From contig NZ_CP120849.1 of assembly GCF_029581355.1 (NCBI RefSeq), positions 1,396,501 to 1,460,500 on the forward strand: a stretch of DNA of 64,000 nucleotides, given 5' to 3'. The DNA is from Parabacteroides chongii. Lineage in GTDB: Bacteria; Bacteroidota; Bacteroidia; Bacteroidales; Tannerellaceae. Shown piece after piece: positions 1-7,245 of this stretch. The notes below the pieces were generated by a model. The model searched no databases, had not been told where the DNA came from, and saw nothing but the letters and a program-made list of their open reading frames with translations. Numbering within the stretch: the stretch's first letter is position 1; every line of letters begins with the position of its first letter. A program made the translations under genes and the position numbers.

Positions 1-19
1 ACATATTAAAAAAATTCAT
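1..19 (-). CDS. Start of a SusC-like gene cut by the window edge (putative)
   Basis: A minus-strand ATG at 19-17 opens a frame reading M-N-F-F-N-M before the window ends. The surrounding bases resemble those at the start of the SusC gene at 39013, which also begins M-N-F. It lies where a SusC gene is expected, directly downstream of an ECF sigma/FecR pair on the same strand. Only six codons are visible, so this rests on position and local similarity; the neighbouring sequence would decide. Confidence 0.4.
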
Positions 20-32
20 ATATTTGTAATTT

Positions 33-120
33 GATTGTTTGTTAACAATAGTGCTGAACACACTGTAAATTAATGATCAAAAAATAAGACGGGAAGTGGT
101 TGCAACATTTCCCGTTTTTC
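33..120 (+). ncRNA. Putative PUL antisense RNA (DonS-like), locus 1
   Basis: Seen: TATATTTG at 19-26 fits the Bacteroidetes -7 element TAnnTTTG on the plus strand. A hairpin follows (89-95 pairing with 109-115, 7 bp) and then five T at 115-119, a standard intrinsic terminator. The start near 33 is inferred from the -7 position, giving an RNA of about 87 nt opposite the leader of the presumed SusC gene. The same arrangement recurs in the two other FecR-SusC gaps here. DonS-type antisense RNAs of Bacteroides fragilis PULs are the known precedent. No expression evidence is available. Confidence 0.42.
89..119 (+). terminator. Intrinsic terminator, probably usable from both strands
   Basis: A 7-bp perfect stem (89-95 with 109-115) has a 13-nt loop and is followed by TTTTT at 115-119 on the plus strand. 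On the minus strand the stem is followed by an A/T-rich stretch with six T (rc of 78-84), so it could also attenuate transcription leaving the FecR gene at 152. Confidence 0.6.
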
Positions 121-151
121 GTGTTTCATGGTTGTTACTTCATAGGCAAAT

Positions 152-1132
152 TTATTTAGAGGTTATACTTATATTTTTCCCTTTCACGTGATAGGCTATA
201 TTACTTAAATAGGATAAGGCCTCCAACACATCCGCAATTGTTTCTTCCTGTATTACACCATTGTAATGTATGTTTTTACCTAAATCCCCCTGAATATGGA
301 TATCGACATTATACCATCTTTCCAAATATTTACAGACATCCTCCAATGACATATCATCCATGTAAAGCTTATTATTCAGCCATCCATAAGAATGAGACAA
401 ATCACCGCTAAGTTGTTTCAATGTATTAGTTCGTTTATCGAACTCAGCCATATCACCCGCTTTCATCTTCAGTTTGTCGTTATTATGTCCCAGTTCAATA
501 TCTCCCTCCACCAATGATGCTTGTACAGTTGGGTCATCGGCATAAGCTTTCAGGTTAAAAGATGTGCCTAATACTTTCACCTCTACTCCATCAGCCATTT
601 TCACAATAAAAGGGGTTTTACTTTTTGATACATCAAAATATCCTTCCCCCTGAAAACGGACTTCCCGAATTTTCTTCTTCGAATTATATACATAAGTAAT
701 ATCCGACCCTGAATTCAACTTTACGACCGACCCGTCAGGCAACGCTATTTCCGAACGGTTCCCGTAATCGGCAGTCAAGCTGACAGAGATATCCTGCTCC
801 TTATCAAATACTCCGGTAACAGAAAGAACGACCATCAATAAGACAGAGGCAGCAATACCCGATAAAGTATAATAAATATTATTCATACGTTTCCGAAGAA
901 GAGTCTTCTGTCTGTTCGACGTATCCACTTTCTCCCAGGCACGATCCACATTGAAAATACCAGGATCCATATAATGTCCGGATTCCTCCCAGATCCTGCG
1001 GTACCGCTCCATTTCCTGCCGATTCTCCTCTTTTCGATCCAGCCATTCCTGTAGTACCGGATCGGTGATATCTTTTTCACCACTGAGCAGGTAATCTATT
1101 ATATGATCACTTATATGTTCTTTTTCTTCCAT
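152..1132 (-). CDS. FecR family anti-sigma factor
   Basis: Inner-membrane anti-sigma factor of 326 aa, expected to hold the ECF sigma factor encoded just upstream until a SusC-type transducer signals substrate. The N-terminal ~85 residues are the cytoplasmic sigma-binding part. A single membrane segment lies at about 86-108 (YYTLSGIAASVLLMVVLSV). The periplasmic FecR domain follows, with the family's LPDGS-VVKLNSGS-ITY core near 129-148 and an LGTSFNLKAY motif near 188-197, then a C-terminal DUF4974-type domain (about 250-322). It is 64 bp downstream of the sigma gene and clearly co-transcribed. Its SusC partner is probably the gene cut at the left edge. Confidence 0.9.
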   Translation of the reverse strand: MEEKEHISDHIIDYLLSGEKDITDPVLQEWLDRKEENRQEMERYRRIWEESGHYMDPGIFNVDRAWEKVDTSNRQKTLLRKRMNNIYYTLSGIAASVLLMVVLSVTGVFDKEQDISVSLTADYGNRSEIALPDGSVVKLNSGSDITYVYNSKKKIREVRFQGEGYFDVSKSKTPFIVKMADGVEVKVLGTSFNLKAYADDPTVQASLVEGDIELGHNNDKLKMKAGDMAEFDKRTNTLKQLSGDLSHSYGWLNNKLYMDDMSLEDVCKYLERWYNVDIHIQGDLGKNIHYNGVIQEETIADVLEALSYLSNIAYHVKGKNISITSK

Positions 1133-1196
1133 GAATCTTCCTTTTATAATTAAGACACCCTAAAACAAAAAAGGTCCTATACGGACCTAAAAAAAA

Positions 1197-1739
1197 TTAT
1201 ATACCTTTTACCTCCAGGCACTTTTTCAACCTCTGAAGGGATGCCCATATCTGATTTTTAATTGTTTTGACTGAAATGGATAACTGGTCTGCAATCTCTT
1301 TCTGCTTCAGTCCTTTTACGCGGTGAAGGAGTAACACCTCTTTACACCTGCCAGGCAACAGGTTGATACAATCGTAAAGGGCCATGCGGAATTCTTCAGT
1401 CTCAAGCGGATTTTCTTCGTAATAAGAAAGTTGCTCTTCCCGGTTCTCTAAAACTGTTTTGTAATTCGTTTGCGTACGGATATGATTCAATGCCAAATTT
1501 CTAGCCATCTTATAAAGGTATCCGGAAACATTTTCGCCAATCGCTATTTTCTTCCGATTGTTCCAAAGCGTAAAGAATAAGTCCTGCACAACATCCTCAG
1601 CATCCTCCTTCTCTCCTAACAGACGATAGACATAACAACACAAGCGGCTGTAATATCGTACAAACAGCTTATTGTAACTGGTGTAATCATCATTTCCGAT
1701 TGCAGCAATTAGTTTTTCATCTGTAATAGAGGCATTCAA
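1197..1739 (-). CDS. ECF RNA polymerase sigma factor
   Basis: 180 aa, the usual length of a Bacteroidetes ECF sigma factor. Region 2 is seen at about 25-95, including the GEKEDAEDVVQDLFFTLW segment that binds the -10 region. Region 4 is at about 125-175, with a helix-turn-helix reading LKQKEIADQLSISVKTIKNQ. No other domain is present. It is followed by its FecR-type anti-sigma factor. In this arrangement the sigma factor normally drives only the associated SusC/SusD operon, which would lie mostly left of the window. Confidence 0.92.
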   Translation of the reverse strand: MNASITDEKLIAAIGNDDYTSYNKLFVRYYSRLCCYVYRLLGEKEDAEDVVQDLFFTLWNNRKKIAIGENVSGYLYKMARNLALNHIRTQTNYKTVLENREEQLSYYEENPLETEEFRMALYDCINLLPGRCKEVLLLHRVKGLKQKEIADQLSISVKTIKNQIWASLQRLKKCLEVKGI

Positions 1740-1861
1740 TATATATTAAGTTAAATATTCAACAAGTATTATTCTGTAATTATCATAACTATTTCTTAAT
1801 GACATGGCTGTATGAGCTAATTAAAATCATTTTCTATATAATTGCACGCTATAATCCAATG

Positions 1862-1869
1862 CAAATGTA
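1862..1869 (-). promoter_or_regulatory. Candidate -7 element for the ECF sigma gene
   Basis: Reads TACATTTG on the minus strand, an exact fit to TAnnTTTG. It would give a leader of about 115 nt before the sigma gene start at 1739. No TTTG box is seen at the -33 spacing, so this is suggestive only. Confidence 0.35.
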
Positions 1870-2188
1870 AACTTATTTTTGTTATAAAAAATAGTATAAA
1901 ACTACTTATTTGATGGATTATCCTCTGATTCACCAATCATCTTCTTACCGGAAGCTGTCACATATCGTAAAAATTCGCAATGCACGTCGATATCCATTAT
2001 TCCTTTTTTATCAATTCATTTTCACGATACCTTTACAAAGAAAAGCAGTATATCTTCATGCCCCAATATTCATGCTTAGGTAAAATACACAAAACGGCTA
2101 GGTTTTTTACATCGTATGCAGGAAAAGAAAAAAGCAAGGTAGATTGTTATTTCCCATATGACAAGCAAAGACTTTATCGTTTTGTCCT

Positions 2189-2196
2189 TATATTTG
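2189..2196 (+). promoter_or_regulatory. Candidate -7 element for the XRE regulator
   Basis: Reads TATATTTG, matching TAnnTTTG, 22 bp upstream of the XRE start codon at 2219. The -33 position is not conserved. The implied leader is only about 16 nt. Confidence 0.4.
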
Positions 2197-2218
2197 TCTC
2201 AAATAAAATAAGTTCGAT

Positions 2219-2677
2219 ATGGAAAAAGAAATAGAAGAGAAAGCCCCCAAAAACGTTCACCAGGGTTCGAACGTCCGCAAATTACGTAATATAATGGGTA
2301 TCAAACAGAGCTCATTGGCGGAAAGGCTCGGTACTACGCAACAAAAGGTTTCACGTATCGAAAGCCAACGGGTAATCGAAAAAGATACGTTGATCCAAAT
2401 CGCGAACATCCTAAATGTTTCTCCCAAGATCATTGAAGAACTGGATGAAAACCCGCTGTCAGTTATTATTGAAAATAACAATTTTGAAAGTGGAAGTTAT
2501 AATACAGGAGTTGATAACTCGAATGTTGGAGAAGAAAATCATCACAATACAATCCATCATCCCCTAGATAAAATCATGGAATTGAACAAACAAGCCACCG
2601 ACCTTTTTGAACGCATGCTGGCCGTTGAAAAAGAGAAGTCCGCTTTGTTGGAACAATTATTGAAGGAGAAAGAGTAA
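2219..2677 (+). CDS. XRE family helix-turn-helix regulator with C-terminal coiled coil
   Basis: 152 aa DNA-binding protein. An HTH_3/XRE domain spans about 17-72 (VRKLRNIMGIKQSSLAERLG, then TQQKVSRIES as recognition helix). Residues 80-112 are rich in Asn, Ser, Gly and His and look disordered. Residues 115-152 are charged and helical (ERMLAVEKEKSALLEQLLKE) and probably form a coiled coil for oligomerisation. The gene stands alone on the plus strand between two minus-strand operons, so its target is not clear from context; PUL A, whose last gene converges on it, is a possibility. The ATG at 2219 is chosen because the domain begins just after it. Confidence 0.82.
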   Translation: MEKEIEEKAPKNVHQGSNVRKLRNIMGIKQSSLAERLGTTQQKVSRIESQRVIEKDTLIQIANILNVSPKIIEELDENPLSVIIENNNFESGSYNTGVDNSNVGEENHHNTIHHPLDKIMELNKQATDLFERMLAVEKEKSALLEQLLKEKE

Positions 2678-2780
2678 TATTCATAGTTACAACCCGATAT
2701 AACCTGAAGTTCATCCCAAAGAAAAGATAAGGTCCCGTCGTAGTAATTGCTTGTCGACAATTATAAATCAATTCGCCGAT

Positions 2781-2827
2781 AATAGTGAGCATTCAGCGTA
2801 GTATACACCTCCTGAATGCTCACTATT
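2781..2827. repeat. 16-bp perfect inverted repeat between convergent genes
   Basis: Arms at 2781-2796 and 2812-2827 are perfectly complementary with a 15-nt loop. It lies in the 252-bp gap between the 3' ends of the XRE gene and PUL A. No T tract follows on either strand, so it is not a textbook intrinsic terminator, but a bidirectional transcript-end or mRNA-stabilising stem is the simplest reading. Confidence 0.6.
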
Positions 2828-2929
2828 CACGATCGATCATTTCATCCAGTAAATCTACCTCGATAACAAATAGATGTTGCAAAAACAGTTAATCAGGTCT
2901 TTTTGCAAAGAAACAACAGCATATACCGC

Positions 2930-5416
2930 TCATATGGAAGGATAAGGAGCCACCTCCATCGCCTTTATAGTTGCACCGTTAGCTGTCTGACGTAATCCCA
3001 GAACAAGGACATTTTTCTTTTTCCCGAAGTTCAACCAACATTCCGGCAAGTAAAACTCACGTTGCGGACCAGCCTCCCAATGACGACCGATATTATGTCC
3101 GTTCAGCCACATATAGCCGTTACCGGAAGCATTGATCCGTAGCAACCAAGGAATCCAAACGGAAGGATCAGCCGACGGTAATTCAAACTCGACCCGATAC
3201 CAGGAGAAAAGACCGTCGGGATCACTTGTAGGCTGTATATCGTTTCCTTTACGGGGGATATCGCCGGTTGTATCCAAAGCGACTGATTGCCAACCTTGCG
3301 GAGTGAACTGCGGCAGGTTCCAACCGACAGTTATTCCGGCTACATCTTTTGCACACTCCCATTCAAGCGGATGCGTCATGGCCGTTTCCGTGACAGACAA
3401 ACCACCCTGGCGGATACCAGCTAACTCTTCCATCGGTACATACCCATGAGCATGTCCAAGGTTCTCATATACGGCAATGATCTCATTTTCGCCTTCTTTC
3501 AACAAACCGGATACGTCAAAACGGTTGTCGTATTCATCCGGCCGAATACGATCGAAACAGTTGCGGGTAGTCCAGGTCTGGGCATCCGCCTTGTCGGGGA
3601 ACAACCGTTTTGCCTGCTTGCCATTGACCTGTACCGACACGATATCGCGGGTAAACATATTGAACAACAGAAAACGCTCATCCGCCGCCTGCTGAGATGT
3701 CAGATTTACATGCGTACGATACAGACTATAACGGAAATCATTCACATCCAGGTCGGAAAGTGATACCAGCTGCGGTAACAGCTGCCATTTAGCCTGTGAG
3801 AAATCATCCTCTTTCTTCAATACGGAAGTGATACGGACAGGGTCAGGCAAACGGGAAGGACGTAACGGACGCATTTGTTCTTTAGGCCACCACTCTCCCT
3901 GTGAAGGTTTCTTTCCTGCCGGAACAACCAATACCTTACAACCTAGTGCAGGCAAATCATAACGAACCTCTATCGGTTCAACTGTCAGGGAATCGGTATT
4001 TTTTATATCCGCCGAAGAGATCAGGACTTTCTCACCATTCTGGTTGATATTATACATCGGTTCGCCCGGTTTACTCATTTTACCGGGAATCAGTGTCACC
4101 TTTCCTTTCACCGGATGATCCGGATCGGTGTTATGGAGGAAGATGAAGCGGGTTCCGTCTACAGCGATACGTACACCACCGAACAATTCCTTCGGTGCAC
4201 CTTCCAACTCACAGGGACCACCTTCCGAGCGGACCAGTTGCGGTTCGAAAGCTTTTATGAAACTACCGATTCCTTTGGCTTCATAATATTTAGGACCTAA
4301 CGCCCCGTTTTCATGTATAGCGGCATTATAATCGTAGGTGGTAGTCATCCCCCTGGCTCCCCACCCTGCAAAATGGGTTCCGCCGAAAAACATATAATAA
4401 TTGATGCCGGTAGCTCCGCCTAATATGGACATCAAACCGATAGCTTTGAAATGACGGTTGTCGGAATAATGATCTTCGCTCAACTTTCCGGTAACCAATG
4501 AAAACCATCCTCCCTGTAACTCAGTAACAAACCCGGGAGCATCCGGCTGTACCTTGCGCAGGGCAGCCATCCGGTGTGCACAACTGGGAGCGGCAGACAG
4601 ACCCACGTAATAGTTATCGCAGTCAAATACCTGCGACAGTTCGGCATCTTCACTTTCACGGCATTCACGAGTCAGGCAGGTAAACACCGGGACATCGAAA
4701 CCGTTCCTGCGTACGGAACGATACAACTCTTTCAGGAATTTATCTTTCCCGTCACAACCATGGGCATCGTATTCATTTTCTATCTGGATCATGATAATCC
4801 CTTTTTCTCCTTTCGGTTTACGGGTGACCTGCTCATCTGCCAATGCCTTACATACAGCATCAAACCAATGCACCGACCAACGGATATGCTCCGGATCGGC
4901 ACTGCGCAACCAAAAACCTTCCACTCCTTCCGGACGGAATCTGGCCAGCCAGCGGGGATAACCTCCACCGGAATATTCGGCACAGATAAACGGACCCGGA
5001 CGGACAATGGTATAAAGCCCGAACTCTTCCTGCGCCATCTTCAACCAGCGTTTCAGGTCGGAAAAGTCAAAGTTTGTCGTATCTTTCAGACTCTTCGGCA
5101 TACTTCTTTCATGCCAGTTCCAGGGAACGTAAGTCTCCACCACATTAAATCCTGCCTCCTTGATTTGCTTGAACCGGTCGCGCCATAATTCTTCCGGACA
5201 ACGGAAATAATGAAAGGCTGCACTGTAAACAAAGATATCTTTCCCGTCTATAGTCATACAGGAACCGTCATAACGAATCCGGTCGGGATAGGCAAATTGT
5301 TTACCGATGTTTACTTCCTGTTTTACAGGATTTTCATTCTTTGCTTGCACAAGCGGATTACTCAGAGACAGAGTAAAAGCAATACAAGCAGTTTTCATCA
5401 AAATTGTATTTATCAT
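2930..5416 (-). CDS. GH35 beta-galactosidase, secreted
   Basis: Removes terminal beta-galactose from oligosaccharides, probably in the periplasm or at the cell surface. The catalytic (beta/alpha)8 domain fills roughly residues 45-375. The GH35 signature IQIENEY contains the acid/base Glu215, and VTELQGGWF carries the nucleophile Glu299 (numbered from the ATG at 5416). The C-terminal third has jelly-roll domains ending in GYMWLNGHNIGRHW, the galactose-binding-like module typical of the family. A signal peptide follows the start. I start at 5416, or possibly 5398, because the longer frame to 5485 runs back into the upstream gene and would place charged residues before the signal peptide. It is the last gene of PUL A, 5 bp after its neighbour. 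Confidence 0.93.
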   Translation of the reverse strand: MINTILMKTACIAFTLSLSNPLVQAKNENPVKQEVNIGKQFAYPDRIRYDGSCMTIDGKDIFVYSAAFHYFRCPEELWRDRFKQIKEAGFNVVETYVPWNWHERSMPKSLKDTTNFDFSDLKRWLKMAQEEFGLYTIVRPGPFICAEYSGGGYPRWLARFRPEGVEGFWLRSADPEHIRWSVHWFDAVCKALADEQVTRKPKGEKGIIMIQIENEYDAHGCDGKDKFLKELYRSVRRNGFDVPVFTCLTRECRESEDAELSQVFDCDNYYVGLSAAPSCAHRMAALRKVQPDAPGFVTELQGGWFSLVTGKLSEDHYSDNRHFKAIGLMSILGGATGINYYMFFGGTHFAGWGARGMTTTYDYNAAIHENGALGPKYYEAKGIGSFIKAFEPQLVRSEGGPCELEGAPKELFGGVRIAVDGTRFIFLHNTDPDHPVKGKVTLIPGKMSKPGEPMYNINQNGEKVLISSADIKNTDSLTVEPIEVRYDLPALGCKVLVVPAGKKPSQGEWWPKEQMRPLRPSRLPDPVRITSVLKKEDDFSQAKWQLLPQLVSLSDLDVNDFRYSLYRTHVNLTSQQAADERFLLFNMFTRDIVSVQVNGKQAKRLFPDKADAQTWTTRNCFDRIRPDEYDNRFDVSGLLKEGENEIIAVYENLGHAHGYVPMEELAGIRQGGLSVTETAMTHPLEWECAKDVAGITVGWNLPQFTPQGWQSVALDTTGDIPRKGNDIQPTSDPDGLFSWYRVEFELPSADPSVWIPWLLRINASGNGYMWLNGHNIGRHWEAGPQREFYLPECWLNFGKKKNVLVLGLRQTANGATIKAMEVAPYPSI

Positions 5417-5421
5417 ATTTT

Positions 5422-7245
5422 TTAAGGAAATACTTTTATCAGACATACACCTTCTTCTTCGGCAAATTCTATCGGACCAGGACAAGCATGTTGCTTCCTT
5501 TTATTACCAAAATAATCGGAATCAAAAACAATCGGATGATTACCCTCCCGATCGAATGACTGGTGAGGTATGACTGCCTCCCGGATATCTCTGGTACTAA
5601 CAGGTTTCTTTTTTGAATGACCTTTCCATTCCTTTGATACTTTCATCTGCAGGTACCACCCATCCGGCTTCTCCATAACCTGAATTTCAGGATCAAAACC
5701 GGCATTTACAAAAGCTCCCTTTTCTTTCTCTGCGGGAATAGCACCCGACAGATATATATTTCCATCCAGGCTCACAGGTAACAAACATTCATCATAAGGA
5801 GTCATATCCACCCGGGTAAATATGTTATTATAATATGTTGCGTCACCGCACGGACAATTATGAAGTCCTGCGATCGACGTTCCATGAGGGACCAGATAAG
5901 GGGTTTCCCTTTCATCCGTCAATAACGTTTCCCAAACTTTCCAAGCAATCAAATTATTAACAAAAGCAACTCCTTGTGAAAGTTTGATCTGCGCCAGTTC
6001 TTTCGATAAAAACAGATTATTATCGACCAGCACAGGTCCGTGATTGACTTCCAGGGAGAAATCCTGAACTTTATTATCGTGCAGGAAATTCCGGGTAATA
6101 CGGGTTCCTTGTGTCATCCAGTCGAGCCAGATACCACCTTCGGTCCTGTAAATATGGTTGTTACTAATGACAGCATCGACAGCGGCATGAAATTTTATAC
6201 CAGCCAGTTCATATCCCCAAAACGACTGGTGCATCCCGATCTCAAAGATACTGTTCCCTTCGATCAGGCTGAATATCGCTCCCAGGCTTCCTACAATACC
6301 GGCCTGTCCGCAATAGGATATCTGATTATTCCGAACGATATGGCTTCCTATATGCTCCTTGTCCCAGTTGTTTTCCAGAGCACGTTCCGTCGTCCTCACA
6401 AAAGCTTCCGCCGATTCGGACTTATTATCCCATTCGTCACCATATTTACCCAAGGTAATCCCCACACATTTCGAATGGCTGACCTTATTATTTTCAATAA
6501 CCCATCCTTTACTCCAATGGGTACCGATCAGGCCGATCTGTTCCGCTGTCGGCGGTGCCCACGGGGTTGCGGCATGACTCATGATAAAACCGCAGACATG
6601 GATATAATTAACAAACGGCTTACTGGGGTAAAATACGGATTGCCGGACATTTATCTCGACAGTCTCCCTATTGGGGTCACAATCAAAGTTCGCCCAAATG
6701 ATCGTTGTATCCTCGTTTACCCGGCAATACCAAAAAGCCGTATCGCTTTTCCCGGAAAGTAACCGGTCCAGTTCCGGTGTTTCCGACAAGGCTTTGTTAT
6801 TCAGGTAAACTTCACCGGTATGGCACCATTTGCCTTTTTCCAGCCAATCTCCATATATCATATCGGCATAAGGATTGAAATCACCCCAAAATATATTGGG
6901 AATCTTAACAAACCAGGTTCGGTCGTCTTGTTTTTCCCAACCTTTGATTACTTCCGATCCTTTTATTTCAACCATCTCTCCTTTCGCTGCCTGATAAATA
7001 ATCGGCTTATTTTTCTCTCCCCCACGTAGCGGATCAATTCTTTCCCGGTACGTTCCTTCGTGCACAGTAATTACGTCACCAGGATAAGCAACCCGAGCTG
7101 CTTTATCAATCGTTTTAAAGGGAGCTTTCAGAGTTCCGCTATTATTGTCATTTCCTTGTACGGATACATGATATTCTCTGGCTGACAAAGAAGACCAGCT
7201 AATACACAAACAAAATATATAAATGATATAAAATACTCTTTTCAT
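5422..7245 (-). CDS. Secreted right-handed parallel beta-helix protein (possible GH141-like)
   Basis: 607 aa with a signal peptide (residues 1-22). The N-terminus has the DUF1565-type opening seen in beta-helix enzymes: GNDNNSGTLKAPFKTIDKA followed by PGDVITVHEGTYRERI. The middle contains successive short repeats with N-rich turns (IVRNNQISYCGQAGIVG, VISNNHIYRTEGGIW, VLVDNNLFLSKELAQI) typical of a pectate-lyase-like solenoid. The size and start fit GH141, a family known from fucose/xylose-containing pectin degradation, but I cannot confirm the family by reading. The start ATG overlaps the GH95 stop by 4 bp (ATGA), indicating translational coupling. It probably acts on the same glycan as the flanking GH95 and GH35. 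Confidence 0.75.
   Translation of the reverse strand: MKRVFYIIYIFCLCISWSSLSAREYHVSVQGNDNNSGTLKAPFKTIDKAARVAYPGDVITVHEGTYRERIDPLRGGEKNKPIIYQAAKGEMVEIKGSEVIKGWEKQDDRTWFVKIPNIFWGDFNPYADMIYGDWLEKGKWCHTGEVYLNNKALSETPELDRLLSGKSDTAFWYCRVNEDTTIIWANFDCDPNRETVEINVRQSVFYPSKPFVNYIHVCGFIMSHAATPWAPPTAEQIGLIGTHWSKGWVIENNKVSHSKCVGITLGKYGDEWDNKSESAEAFVRTTERALENNWDKEHIGSHIVRNNQISYCGQAGIVGSLGAIFSLIEGNSIFEIGMHQSFWGYELAGIKFHAAVDAVISNNHIYRTEGGIWLDWMTQGTRITRNFLHDNKVQDFSLEVNHGPVLVDNNLFLSKELAQIKLSQGVAFVNNLIAWKVWETLLTDERETPYLVPHGTSIAGLHNCPCGDATYYNNIFTRVDMTPYDECLLPVSLDGNIYLSGAIPAEKEKGAFVNAGFDPEIQVMEKPDGWYLQMKVSKEWKGHSKKKPVSTRDIREAVIPHQSFDREGNHPIVFDSDYFGNKRKQHACPGPIEFAEEEGVCLIKVFP

Larger units (their letters stand above)
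1740..2218. other. Divergent intergenic region between sigma gene and XRE gene
   Basis: 479 bp of A/T-rich DNA between two divergent genes. It holds a -7 match for each direction (minus 1862-1869, plus 2189-2196). An 84-codon plus-strand frame at 1980-2234 overlaps the XRE start and has no recognisable features, so I do not call it a gene. I see no repeat, RNA gene or strong hairpin. Confidence 0.6.

Noticed and set aside
1980-2234. 84-codon plus-strand open frame before the XRE gene
   Set aside because: It overlaps the XRE start, has no recognisable domain or signal, and its composition (rich in Tyr, Phe, Lys and Ser) looks like translated A/T-rich intergenic DNA.
4574-5188. 204-codon plus-strand frame opposite the GH35 gene
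   Set aside because: It is antisense to a well-supported catalytic domain and shows no protein-like motif; the same applies to the other long antisense frames over the PUL genes.
5417-5485. N-terminal extension of the GH35 protein
   Set aside because: It lies within the coding sequence of the upstream gene, is very Arg-rich, and would bury the signal peptide.
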